Positions 23,531 through 34,673 of a stretch of DNA of 64,000 nt are shown piece by piece. The DNA is from Amaurobius ferox (Eukaryota; Arthropoda; Arachnida; Araneae; Amaurobiidae). The stretch is taken from contig OX578145.1 in NCBI GenBank assembly GCA_951213105.1, positions 12,778,707 to 12,842,706 on the forward strand, written 5' to 3'. The number at the start of each line of letters is the position of its first letter. Positions within the stretch are counted from its first letter, which is position 1. The notes under the pieces were generated by a model. That model was not told the origin of the DNA and searched no databases. It saw only the letters and a program-made list of their open reading frames with translations. Position numbers and translations under genes: made by a program.

Positions 23531-23988
23531 GCTTCCTCTCCGTTCTTATAATTCGGGTACAGGTTCCAAGCATCTTTGATCAGATGTCTTTGCTGCCGCA
23601 AACCACTAACAAATGTAAAATGGCTTAATAATGAGTTGAGAACATGATTTAAGGATATGGTACATCAGGACTGTACAGTCATATAGTCAAAATATGAAGC
23701 ATTGGGAAAAGATATAATAAAAATTAAAGGGGTGGTCCCCTGTACCCCTAGGTCCATTGTACTTCAGCCTCCCCTATATTTAGTAACACATATTTCCAGC
23801 TGATTAGCTATACTATTGGGCAGGGCATGATTAACACACGGGCCTTCTGGGATGGGGCTCCTAAATTTTGTATGTAATAAAAATTGAAGCAGAAATAATT
23901 TTTAATTCATTTAAAACTAGTAATATTAGTTGTTATTTTAAATTATAAAATATATTAATAGATTTAAATATTACACATATATTAATCT

Positions 23989-24045
23989 CCGGCCGTCCAA
24001 AAAGCTACTCATGTCCTAGGACAAGTCAGGCGGTTTGGGCTTTCG
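23989..24045 (+). mobile_element. 57-bp tail-only retroposon
   Basis: It starts CCGGCCGTCC and ends TTTGGGCTTTCG, the same ends as the minus-strand unit at 10702-10759, with the stems somewhat eroded. Flanked by ACATATATTAATCT (23975-23988) and ACATATATTAACCT (24046-24059), a 14-bp target duplication with one mismatch. Confidence 0.85.
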
Positions 24046-24059
24046 ACATATATTAACCT

Positions 24060-24341
24060 AGGGCGTGGTAGCCCAGTAGTTAGCGCGAAGAAATTGCACT
24101 CGGTAGGCCCGGGTTCGATTCCCTGCGCTGCCAAAACTGTCTCCATGTTCACGTGGAGTACGATCACGTTAAACATGTGGGTCCGTAAGTCCTTCCGAGA
24201 AGTTGGTGGTAGGAGAATGAAGGTACGGTCCCTGTAGGTGCCTCCCCCACTGGGTTCCGGTCTAAATTGGGTGGCACTTCCCGGTCATTTAAACAGTTAC
24301 CTTATACCTTTCTGGTAGGTCGGACGGTCTCAACAACAACA
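24060..24341 (+). mobile_element. tRNA-derived SINE
   Basis: It begins AGGGCGTGGTAGCCCAGTAG (box A region) with box B GGGTTCGATTCCCTGC, then the shared body and an (AAC)n tail. Its 5' flank is the ACATATATTAACCT copy at 24046-24059 and its 3' flank is ACATATATTAATCT at 24342-24355. It is immediately downstream of the 57-bp unit and uses the same target motif. It lies inside the hAT-like MITE, so it is younger than that element. Confidence 0.92.
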
Positions 24342-24544
24342 ACATATATTAATCTGAATTAAAAAGATTGGAAGTTTTCTACATGTACAAAAGGGGCTTT
24401 CGGGCCTATGATCCTGAACTCCGAAATTTGTTATATATTGATATTTTGCATGTGTTTGATATACTATGACAGTACATATGGGGTCCCCGATTTAACACGT
24501 TTCCACTTTGGCTTGATCAGACCCTGCTATTGGGTGCAGTTAAA

Positions 24545-26493
24545 ATTCTGTTAGAGCGTACCAAAACTTCCGTAATGTCAAACCATTTCCCCCAAAAGTG
24601 AGGATGTCAAATATGCCACGTGCTTTCGCGGTTCCACGTGTATTTGTTTGCAAATAAAGACGGCAGGCACTTACGCCACCTATTAATGACTTATAGAAAA
24701 ATCAGAGCCGTCGTCAGGGGATGTGCCTCATGGTCGGATTGCCCACAGGGCTGTGGACTTGAGAGAGCCCGGCCCATCGAGGTTTATTGTGGGACTTTAA
24801 ACACTGACTCTGGACGTCGACAAAGCAGAAACACAAAGGAGAGATTAAAAGTTGCATAATATATGTAATTTTAAAGAAAATCTTAAAATATTATAAAATT
24901 AATCAAAAATACTTACATTCAAAGATATTCTTAGTTATACAAATATTATATTTTAAAAAAATGATATTAATGTATAGTAAAAGGGTTTACAGACAGATTT
25001 ATTTTTTCAGCCTAGCCTAAAAAGCCTTCCTTCTGCCCCGCCCTCAAGCACGTGGATCCATCTTAGGTCCACCTTTGGTTCCATTTCTGGCAAAGACCAT
25101 GTCATATTTGCTTTTCCTTCAAAGGGAAATAAATTGATTTAATTAAATGTTTTTTTTTTACTTGTACATACTGACTTCATTAACATTCTCCATCGAAAGT
25201 CATGGAAAATTTACACTGCTAACGCGCTCAACCGTTAGGTATGTATATCTAACTTTTGACGTAGAATTTTTTTTTTTTTTTAATGGGAAATCATATCTTA
25301 GCATGTGCCCAAAACATTCGAAAATTTAAAAAATGATAGATTTTCAATTATTTCAAAAAGAAAAAAAAAAGTAATAATAATAAAGTAAAATCCGCCCCAT
25401 AAGAAGTCCAAAATTTAAAAATCTTGATTCTCTCGCAATTTAAAAGGCAAATTAACAGTGCAGAAAATCGCGGTTTTACTTTGTTTTTAAATGAGAAGTA
25501 TACATCTCGGCATATATTCAAAACATTTAAAAATAAAAAAATAATAAATAGGTCTTTTTATTTTTTACAAGAAACCCGACAATTCTCGCCAAAAATTTCC
25601 ATTTCCTACTCTATTTCACTACGTTCGTTTTTAAGGATCAAAGTTAGTTAGTATACAGTGCCATCTAGTGCCAGACAAAGTTGCGTGCCTGCATGAGCCG
25701 TTCAAAGGATTTTTTTTCCTCTGTTATACTCTTTTGGCACAATTTCGTTTTGCGCAAAATTATTCGAGAGGGGCACACCATACCGTTAGATACCGTGGCA
25801 AGTATAGATCGTCAAGTCCGGTTCTACCGGTCTATCTATCGTTAGATGTGACTGCTTGCTACAAAAGTGCCTTCTAGAAGAAGCCATAACTAAAATGTGA
25901 CAGCTAGTTGCAGGCACAGCAGCTAAATTAAATTTTAAATTGCACCAACCTGTTAAAATTATATTTATACATTTTTTTTTAATTTTGTCCATCTATATCA
26001 AAGACAGGTAGAACATCAATTATCGGTGCTTAGGACGTCTGAGTCTCAATTCGATCCTGGGTACCCCGAAAATCTGGTTAAATGGAAAATGGTGTCAATC
26101 ACTCATAATACAAAGGGAAACGGAGAAAAACTAATTAATACTATTAAACTTACCTATAACCATAGGCAGTGTTTCTTTCAGGACTTTTTGGTCGGGGGGT
26201 GAAATTATAAGGGGGGTCAAGTTTTCTATTTGCCCTATATAAATAAATATTTCTAGATGCTGTGTCACATAAATAGAAACTAAGTTACCATAAAATGTCT
26301 CCGGGGGACGGGAATACTCGTCTCCGGGGAACTTCTCCCCTCCCCCCTCCTGGAGGTATGCCTGATGTACCCCAGATCTCGAAAACGGGAGTCGCGTATT
26401 ATGACCGAATAGAGGGAGGACGAAGTAAATGTGCTGGTTTTCCAATGTGGCGAAAACTAAAGTATTTTCTGTCAGTATGGGAGTTACATCTCC
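24545..26493. other. AT-rich spacer, local diverged duplication
   Basis: No gene recognised. A diverged repeat of about 200 bp occurs (AATGGGAAATCATATCTTAGC at 25282, AATGAGAAGTATACATCTCG at about 25490). Poly(T) lies at 25266-25281. The ORFs at 24620-24859 and 26131-26498 have no recognisable domain. Confidence 0.45.
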
Positions 26494-26497
26494 CTTA

Positions 26498-27258
26498 GGG
26501 GTGAGCGTCAGTAAATTTTCTGCCCTATCCGCGCTTTGTTAACTTTCGCGGCACACATCTTTCGCCAAAATACTGCTCAAACAGTTGCGAAATATTTTCT
26601 GAAAGATAAAATGCAATGCTTAGATTATATTAAAACTAAATTTAATACCCAATAAAACATAGAATATATTTTTTATTTTAATTTAAAATATTTTTGATGC
26701 TGCCATCTGTTGTCGTAATTTAATTCATACCGACTATTTTTATTTTTTAATGACCATTTTTAAATGTCTATTCCGTCTAATACGGTATTAAATACAACAG
26801 ATCATATATAATAATGCCACCATCACGAAGACGTAATTGAACTTGGATTTGAAGACAAAGGAACTTGAAGACAAAGCTGCAGTCCTCAGTGATGTACATT
26901 CATATCCCCTTATCAAATTTATAAAATGAAAAATTACCTTTCCGTGATTGTGGCATTATTATATAGAATCTGTTGTTGCATTTAAAACTGTATTAGAAGG
27001 AATAGATATTTAAAAATGTTCATTAAAAAATAAAAATAATTTGTATGAATCAAATTACGACAACAGATGGCAGCACCAAAAATATTTTAAATTGAAATAA
27101 AATATATATTCTATGTTTTATTGGGTATTAAATTTAGTTTTAATATAATCTAAGCATTGCATTTTATCTTTCAGAAAATATTTCGCAACTGTTTGAGCAG
27201 TATTTCGGCGAAAGTTAACAAAGCGCGGATAGAGCAGAAGATTTACTGACACTCACCC
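26498..27258. mobile_element. 761-bp near-palindromic (foldback) MITE
   Basis: The left arm (26498 to about 26840) is repeated in inverted form as the right arm (about 26925-27258), giving arms of roughly 340 bp and a centre under 90 bp. Terminal sequence is GGGTGAGYGTCAGTAAAT followed by CGCGCTTTGTTAACTTTCGC. Flanks are CTTA on the left and TTAA on the right, compatible with a TTAA or TA target duplication. There are no ORFs. A second, shortened copy lies at 61324-61659. The TTAA flank would suggest piggyBac-like mobilisation, but the termini begin GGG, so the superfamily is not settled. Confidence 0.85.
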
Positions 27259-28273
27259 TTAACCCTCATGATGTGGAGACATGAGCATTTTAAAACTTTT
27301 TAATTCTATAGGGACGTTACTCTATACGGGGTGTTTCAAGAAGAGGGTCCGAAAGGAATATAAAATCATTGTAGAATAGTTGTAAATATAATAATTGCAG
27401 AAGTAAAGTGAAATAGGAAAAATAATCAACAGGTGGAGGAGAATTTCGCTATGATAGCTACTACCCCTCACCCCCAGAATCAATAATTTGATAAAAATGT
27501 TATTATTATTATTTTTTTTTTTTTTACGACCCTCAATGAAAAAAAATGTCAATTAGTCGCATTTAATGAAGTAAAATAAAAATAAAATAAAATAAATGAA
27601 TACCCGCTAAAATTCGCTGAGATATCGATTATTGAAATCCTGGACTTATTCCGTTTCACCTGAACGGTAAATGTGAATAGTTTTTTTTTTTCTTATGAAA
27701 GTAAATAAGGAAACATCAACAAATCTACATTTTAAAACAGAACAGTCAATTGAAATTTACTTAATTGTGAATAATTTGTTTTGTTCCTGGTCCCTTTAAA
27801 TCCGATGAAAAATTACTAAGAACAATTACTGGTATATGTGGGAGAAATTTTCAACAAAATGTACCGGGTAAATTTATTTTGCCCTAATTAAGTACGAGGA
27901 ATCATCTTTATTGGAGAGCCGTATAAGAAATTTAAATATCTAAATTCTCCCCACATTTTATGATTATTCTTCATATTTCCAAACTTTAATTTTATATTCC
28001 TTTCGCACATGAAGCACCCAGCTACAGTGAAACAACGCTTATCGGAAAAGAAAAACATGCAATATTGCATAAACAGTACATATCTTATCAATATGTCACT
28101 TTAGATGTTTTGTAACAAAAAAGAAGCACACTTTTTCCCCTTTCCCGTCTGTCGGAATTTCTAGACGAGCCAGTAATTGTAATCAAATAACATGAGAGAA
28201 GATTTAAATTTAATCAAATCAATTTAAATTTAAATTTTCATAGAGCACTTTCACCCCCCCCCCCCCCCCCCCC
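27259..28273. other. AT-rich spacer
   Basis: Contains CGGGGTGTTTCAAGAAGAGG at 27338, which resembles the end of a mariner-like element, but no partner end was found. Poly(T) runs lie at 27512-27525 and 27681. No gene. Confidence 0.5.
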
Positions 28274-28281
28274 CCCGTATA

Positions 28282-29002
28282 CAGGGTTGTAGCCAGAAAT
28301 AAAAGAGGGGCTGGATTGAAATTCAAGGGGAGCTCAATAGTTTTGAAGGAGGGGCTCACCCAAAACACTTAATCATTAGCATTCATAAATCATGATAGTT
28401 ATTTTATATTTCAATCCATATAAATTATTAACAAGTAATTGCATACTTATGCTTGTAAGCTGTGTTGATTAAGAATATCCATACAGCTGCTAGACATTCA
28501 TATTAATATATAATAATACAATTGATTTGAATATAAGCATTAACTAATAGCAAATCCGTTAATTAATTGAAATAAATTTCTGAAAGTATACAAGTTAACA
28601 CTTAAAATTAACTCATGCCGTATACCTTCGGGTGGGTCGGTTATTCTTTTGGATTAATATTAACTCTTAACCACTTATCAGTTGATTTTGATTCGATAAA
28701 TTAGTATAACAGTGAACGCCAAAAAAATACAAAAGTATCCTAAATGCTATAGTCTTTATTTTTTATAAATTTAAATATTTTTAAATTAAGTACGTAAATA
28801 AATTGAACATCTGTATATAACTACAAATTTAGCTAAATTAAAGAATCTTTGAAACGAAGTAATTTATGAAATTTTTATAAAGCAATTTTTTATGCAAAAT
28901 TTGGATGACATATTGGATAAAATTTCATATTACTACTAAACATTTATTATTTATCGAGGGGGGGGGGGGTGACCCTCTTGTTCCTACCTGGCTACAACCC
29001 TG
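28282..29002. mobile_element. hAT-like MITE, relative of 17231-17775
   Basis: Ends CAGGGTTGTAGCCAG and CTGGCTACAACCCTG are perfect inverted repeats. Flanks share CGTATA in an 8-bp target site (CCCGTATA, TGCGTATA). The left site abuts a C run of about 23 bases, which may have altered it. Internal similarity to the MITE at 17231 includes AAATTTCATAYYACTAC near the right end and a G run. 721 bp, non-coding. Confidence 0.85.
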
Positions 29003-29010
29003 TGCGTATA

Positions 29011-30169
29011 GTCCTACACTTTAAAATTTACTTTGATTTTTTTTACTTCTGTTGAAACTCGTATAGAAGATATCCTGCCAAATGCGAAAAAAACATGTCT
29101 AGCAAGAGTCGCTGTCATTTTCAGAATTCAACAGATTTTTTTTTTTTTTTCAAGCAAACATTTTTAATTTGCATTTCACGTAATGTGCTTTCTAATTAAA
29201 ATAAGCGTTTAAACATCATTTACCAATTTTCCGCAGTTAAAATTAAAAATGAACTTTTATTTACGGACATCCCATATAGCTGGCTATCTGCGCACACTCA
29301 AACTCTAGAGAACGTCAATTGTTGTACACCTCAGATTTTATTTAACATAAATATGAAAGTAAATTTCAAGGGTAATAATTTTTGGGTTTAGATTTTGTAA
29401 TATTTGGAATGAATTAACTTTGAATGAACCAAACTGCTATTTTGGTTTTTTTTTCTTGATAATTAAATTGCTTGAAAAAAAAGTTATTGGAAATTTGCTT
29501 TTAAAAATGGATCGAAACATAAAAGAACAAATGATGCGAAAGGCCATTTACATGAGGAACATATTCCCTGAACCTTATGATTTATTTTAATAAGCACAAA
29601 CTTCTGAATATTATGGGTCAAGGTATATAAACTTTCTTCTGGTTTTTAACGTAAATATATGAAACAGAATCAGTTTACGCATCCAAATGGATTTCTTTTC
29701 GAATTCCTGAACGATAAAAATGTGTGGGCTATTACATAAATGAATGGTAATCATAAGATGTGTCACGGACATCATAACAAGCATTTTTTAATTCGTATAC
29801 TTAGAGGGAGGGAAAATTGCATTCCTCAACTTCTTTCTTACTTTCCAATCAAAAAAGATTCACAGAATTTCAATTTCAGGATAATTTAAGTGCATTTATT
29901 TGGTTATTAAATGCAATGTCACACACATTAGGATTTGGAAAATTCCCGTCTATGGAGCAGGGTTGGATTTCTGTATACAGGGTTTTTCAAAACGGTTGCA
30001 CGGTTTTTTTTTTGTTTTTTTCCCCATATATAGGCTCATGCATCGAATTTCAGAAATATTATAATTAAGGTAGATTATCTTCGTATGCAAATTTTGATCG
30101 TGTAACACCTCTCAGTAAAAAACTACAAGATGTTTAATTTTTATACCGACCCCTCAAAAATCATTTGTA
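29011..30169. other. AT-rich spacer
   Basis: No gene recognised. A TATACAGGGTTTTTCAAAAC stretch at about 29974 resembles a mariner-type terminus with no visible partner. Poly(T) lies at 29136-29150. Confidence 0.5.
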
Positions 30170-30475
30170 CTTTCCCTGCAATACATGGTAATGTATAAGG
30201 AAAGTATACATTTTGGGATCTCTAAAACACGAAAAAAACTATTTTTAGCATGATGTGTGTGTGTGTTTCGCTACACCTGTTTTAAAATTCTTCCAGTTAC
30301 CAAATGAAAGCGAAAATTGATATAAAAGTGCAAATTCAGTGTAATTTTTTTTAAGTATGCATGTTATTTTGTGCAGTTAAACTCGATTTAATAAATTATT
30401 AAGAAAAATAAAAGAAAATGGATTTGCGTCTTGAGGGAAAGTCATGTGCTGCCCACATCAGATTTTTTAATTATA
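30170..30475 (+). repeat. F1 dispersed repeat, internally deleted
   Basis: Starts with the hairpin (CAATACATGGTAATGTATAAG inside CTTTCC..GGAAAG), has a GTGTGTGTGT stretch at 30255, and ends with GTCATGTGCTGCCCACATCAG (30442). These end blocks are about 270 bp apart, against about 880 bp in the copies at 41055 and 63065. Confidence 0.65.
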
Positions 30476-32044
30476 AAAATATTTTCCATAGCCCATTTAA
30501 TCAAGCAAAAAGAGTTCCATTCTCATACAATCAAAATACCCGAGACATCATTAATTAAAGAGTTCGCCCGACAATTGGGGAGCTGTATAAAACTTTTGCT
30601 AAAAATAGATACTCTTATAAGTTTGAAATTTTATCTAACGAAATTTTATTTTTGTATATAACCCCTTAAATTTATGTTTCCGTCGTTTTTTTTTTTTTTT
30701 TTTATCCGAATCAAAGTAATAGGTTTGACAATTTTTCACGGCCAAAATGCACAGCGGTGTGTAATATTTAAAGGAGATTCTGATAAATTACAAATATCGG
30801 TTTGCCAGTCAACTTTTTTATATCGAAATTTTTAAACCCTGAGACGTCTTCAAAACACGAAAAGTTTATAATTTTTATAAATTCATGAAAATTCGTCTAT
30901 TAATCGTATGGACTCTGTTTACAGTTTGTTTGAAAAAAAAAATTCGATCTTTTCTGTTGGGTTGAAATGGAAAATCTGTGATAATATTTTCGGTTACTAA
31001 AGAACCGTTTTGAGTAAATGTAGCCCCAAAATCGTTGTGGCTGAAACAGAAAATAATTAAAACACTAATTCGAATTTTTAAAAATCTCTTCGAGACGTAT
31101 CGTCCCATGTCCAGAAGTACCTGTGTACCAAATTTCATGGCCCACTACAGACGGCACAAACATACGAACAAATAAGCAAATACATTCCTTTATTTTTATA
31201 AATGGCATCTTCAAACCAGCTGGCTAATAAATTTTAAATTTAACTAGTAAAATGGTTACTTCTTGTTACCACAGCGGCTAATAATTTACATTATTGGTTA
31301 GATTTTTTGACTAGATCTAATGAACAAAACGCACGTAATAAAATTAATCACAATAAAATCACAATAAAATTAAGGGAACATAGTGAAAATTTGAAAATTG
31401 AAGTGACAATAGCCAATTTGGTTCTTTATATTCAGCTCTGTATGCCAACGTTTAAACTGCTAAAGCATTTTAGCTAAACTCTCTAAAAGTATTTTAGCTT
31501 TTACATATTTTCTTTAGCTAAAATGCCACCCTTAAATTTATTTTTAATATGAAATAAATATAAGAAGCTTGTATGGAAACCACAAAAATAATAATAGAAA
31601 TAGTAATGAAATAAAAATCATATTACAGCGAAATATTATACATTAAAATATGAAATAAATATAAGAAGCTTGTGTATGGAAACCACAAAAATAATAATAG
31701 AAATAATAAAGAGATAAAAATCACTTTACAACAAAATATTATACACTAAAATATTAAATAATCAATCTAGGCTTGCTCATTTCATTACACTAACCTTTTT
31801 TTTTGCAATCCCTTTGAGCAAAGGTTGCCATTTACTGCATTTACCACTTATTGATTAATTAACCATATTTCCTTTCTAATAATGTTTTAGATACAATTTG
31901 TTGCAACATTTTAATTGTATGGTAATCGTATAACCGTGGTAAACTAACTCATTTGAATCACATTCGCCCTCACTATTTCCTGTTCAGTAAATTAAAAGAA
32001 ATAGTAAGCTGAAAGTAATCGTGGTGAATTGTCGAATTATGTCG
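30476..32044. other. AT-rich spacer with a 101-bp tandem duplication
   Basis: Apart from the duplication at 31547-31752 and poly(T) at 30689-30703, no gene or RNA is recognised. The stretch 30880-31200 contains ACCAAATTTCATGGCCCAC, a phrase typical of the F1-like repeats, and may be a diverged relative. Confidence 0.45.
31547..31752. repeat. 101-bp tandem duplication
   Basis: Two head-to-tail copies each begin ATATGAAATAAATATAAGAA and end with ATTATACAYTAAAATAT. They differ by a few substitutions and a short indel. Confidence 0.85.
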
Positions 32045-32660
32045 AAAATCACAACTCGAGTTTTCAAGGGACCTACACGTTTCGAGACTTCTAGAATACG
32101 AGAAAACTATTTTTAGCTTGACGTATGTGTGTGTGTCTGTGTGTGCAATGTATGAATCCAGTTTAGCTCAAAAACTAATGGACCAAATTTCATAGGTGAG
32201 CCACTTGTGGATTACTCTAGTGCTGATTGGACTTTGGTACGATTCAGGATAAAAGAACCTGCCTTTTTTGCGAAATGGCCCGTAAAAGTCGTTAAAAATC
32301 TAAAACAAAAGACTGCATATGCTCAAATATATCAATTAAATTCTTGTTTTGTATGTGATTTTTGACGATGAAAAATATAAAACCAATCCCTTTACATAGG
32401 ACTAGCCGTTCTCGAGATATTTTAATTTTTTCGCATTTTTGCTACGCCGCCTTTGAAAATATGTCCCGTTACCAAATAAAAATGAAATTAAAAGTGCGAA
32501 TTCAGTGAAGTTTCCAATAATTATGCATGTTATTTTGTGCAATTAAACTCAATTTCATGAATTATTAAAGGAATAAAAAGAAAATGACTTTGAGTCTGTA
32601 TGGAAAGTTATGTATATGCTGCCCCCCTCCCTCCCCCATCAGATTTTTTTCATTTGGTTA
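32045..32660 (+). repeat. F1 dispersed repeat, hairpin end missing
   Basis: Block order matches the minus-strand copy at 63065-63975: ACTCGAGTTTT, CCTACACGTTTC, a GTGTGTGTGTCTGTGTGTGC stretch, TTTAGCTCAAAA, CTCTAGTGCTGATT and CCGTTCTCGAGATATT. It ends near ATATGCTGCCCCCC..CATCAG. Confidence 0.6.
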
Positions 32661-33118
32661 AAAAATAATTAAATAAGCGGGGGAAAAAGAAAAAATCCAA
32701 GGTATTTAAATTTCAAATGCAAGATAAATAATATGGTAATTGGAATGTTTAAAGGTTTTAAACAATGCATCTTAATCTGCATATATATTTACACTATGTG
32801 CCGTATATTTTTTTATTTCATATTATTTAATAAAAAAAATTGAAAATCATAAAAATGAAAAATAGGTGGATAAAGGAAATAAGTCCAAGAGAAAAAAAAA
32901 TTGTAACTACCACTACATAAATAATATATTAAGTGAATTGTTTAAAGGTTTAACTAATTCATCTTAATATGTTCTTGAAATCATCAATGTATCTCAAAAC
33001 AGATGGAAGTGAATTAAATTTTTTTTTTTTTAATATTTTGAAAATTCGGGTAGATTGGACTAATCCCCTTTCCCCAATTAGTAATTCAGAAATAATTAAT
33101 AATTCATTAGTAACAAAC

Positions 33119-33304
33119 GTGACTTTGCGTAAAATCAATATTAAACTCGATCACAACAGAAAAATACAGTGCATATAAAATATGCTTTGCATGGGACACA
33201 AAATTGGGAGTTCGATCCCGGACTGTTTGTTCCAGGTAAAATATATTTCATGTGCACTGCATTTTACTGTTGTGATTGAGTTTATCTATTTTTCGCAAAG
33301 TCAC
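33119..33304. mobile_element. 186-bp foldback element with box-B-like centre
   Basis: Left arm GTGACTTTGCGTAAAA...AAACTCGATCACAACAG...CAGTGCA is repeated inverted at 33236-33304. Arms are about 68 bp with several mismatches. The short centre includes GGGAGTTCGATCCCGG, which resembles a tRNA T-arm. Target duplication is unclear. Confidence 0.65.
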
Positions 33305-33458
33305 CATGACCTGAAATCCAATAACAAATAAAGGGGAGTAAAATGGGTGAACCTTTTGAGGAGAAGTCCCGTAACAACGTGGAAATTGAGAAGTGCAAAC
33401 AGAGTTGCAAACGGAATTTTTATGGAAATGAGACCACGCAAATTTTTCGTGGGATAAG

Positions 33459-33592
33459 CAGTAGCGTCACCAGGGAAAATGTTGTGGTTGGGAGATAGTT
33501 GGTAACCAAATATATTGCTTCCAATTGCTCCAAATACCATTTCTCCGAATTTTAATGGGTTCCTGGGGAGGGGGTATGACACCCGCACCTTA
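33459..33592. repeat. Repeat related to 93-297
   Basis: Shares GGTAACCAAATAT, CATTTCTCCGAAT and AATGGGTTCCTGG followed by a G-rich run and TATGAC. It also starts with a GCGTCRCC-type motif (GTAGCGTCACC). Non-coding. Confidence 0.5.
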
Positions 33593-34159
33593 GCAACATA
33601 ACTGGGTGTAGGGACATTATATGGATCCTATGGTATTACTCATAAAGGTCGCCGATACATAGGGGCAAAAGGATCTGCATAATAATTGTATAGACGTACG
33701 TGTAAAAGATCTGTATGGATGTAAGTGTAAAATGTATGTATGGTAGGTATAGCAAAGGATCTATATGGTACGTAGGGGCCCGAACAGGATCGTTTACCAT
33801 AAACAAAGTAGATAAATGCTGGGGCCTGAAACTATGGGACCCATTTCCTATTCATTCTAAATGTACCATTCTCATTTTTTTACTATAAAAGTTTTGCGAA
33901 GGGGGTGTGGGGGATTAGAATTTACTTTTTCCTAGGGACCCCCAGTAAGGGTTAAAGCAGCTCGGGGGTTAGGGCCACATCAATGGTATACGAAAAGAGG
34001 TCAATAGCATAAAATAGAGACCGGGCCCCTGCATTTGTTACATAGCGACCCGAAAATTATGTTGGCGTCATAATTTATTTGGTCCCTAAATATTTGATAA
34101 CATTTAGGCCAATTGATTAAGTAACTTATGACTTAATAAATCAATATGAAGGTAAAAAG
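33593..34159. other. Spacer, short tandem-like phrases
   Basis: Contains loosely repeated phrases such as GGATCTRTATGG. No gene recognised. Confidence 0.4.
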
Positions 34160-34630
34160 CTCATGAGCAGATGAAGACTTTCTAAAAGAGCGCCTCTTTC
34201 ACTGCGGCTAGTGCAGCCCGATATTGAGCGATTACGCATGAAGCAGTTTTCCCGCGGCCTTTTCGACCTCAACAAGCAGGCGAAGAAAGAGGCGTGTCTG
34301 TTGGCGGCCGTGGCGTGATTGCGATTGGCCATGGCTTCCCGGACCTCGTGACCAGTAATAAGCTCAATGCCTCCAGGCGACCCCTCACTGGCCAGGCGAA
34401 TCGAACACCGCACTCTTTTGTGGTGAACACGCTTGCGACAATCTCACCCGGCTTGGCACGCCTCTTCCAATCTGGCCCGCGCCCCTTTCGGCACTTTAGG
34501 CGCGATGCTTCTAAAAGGTGCACCCAAAGCGGCCATTTGATGAATACGCGAGAATTACAGTCTCGTGTTAAAAGTTCTGCCCCGACCTCAACCGGAAGAC
34601 TGAATTTTTCTTCTTTTCGATAACTCCCAT
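34160..34630. other. GC- and CpG-rich island, unidentified
   Basis: A sharp rise in GC and CpG compared with all flanking DNA. Several overlapping ORFs are open in both strands (34141-34413 minus, 34269-34523 minus, 34294-34623 plus), as expected for GC-rich sequence, and none is recognised. On the minus strand GTGTTCGATTCGCCTGG resembles a tRNA box B, so a GC-rich SINE-like insertion is possible. An unmethylated promoter or exon is an alternative. Confidence 0.35.
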
Positions 34631-34673
34631 GTTTACAAGTCTCCCTTTTGACTCAAACCTAATTATTTCTATT

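Larger units (their letters stand above)
23032..23600 (-). mobile_element. TRIM-like element with tRNA-like terminal repeats
   Basis: Two direct repeats, 23032-23177 and 23448-23600, enclose a 270-bp GC-rich interior. Both repeats begin TGTGGCGATT and end GCTGCCGCA, giving TG..CA ends and a TGTGGC/GCCGCA inverted terminus as in LTRs. AACC precedes the left repeat (23028-23031) and follows the right one (23601-23604). On the minus strand each repeat holds a tRNA-Thr(UGU)-like stretch. The interior has a TGGTTACCCTGG stretch next to one repeat (possible primer-binding site) and a purine-rich GGTGAGGGAGTG next to the other. There is no gag or pol. Alternative: two independent short insertions, since the right repeat is also flanked on both sides by AACCAC. 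Confidence 0.55.
23821..24536. mobile_element. hAT-like MITE carrying two nested insertions
   Basis: Ends CAGGGCATGATTAA and TTGATCAGACCCTG form an imperfect inverted repeat. The element is flanked by a perfect 8-bp target duplication (CTATTGGG at 23813-23820 and 24537-24544), as expected for hAT transposition. Without the inserted 57-bp unit, the SINE and their duplications it would be about 350 bp. Non-coding. Confidence 0.85.

Noticed and set aside
26010..26060. tRNA-like box B (ATTCGATCCTGG)
   Set aside because: No matching box A or cloverleaf; short matches of this kind arise by chance.
27338..27357. mariner-type end (GGGGTGTTTCAAGAAGAGG)
   Set aside because: No partner terminus or transposase nearby; kept only as a note in the spacer description.
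34141..34623. Coding exon in the GC-rich island
   Set aside because: Long ORFs occur on both strands at once, which is expected from the base composition alone, and no domain is recognisable.
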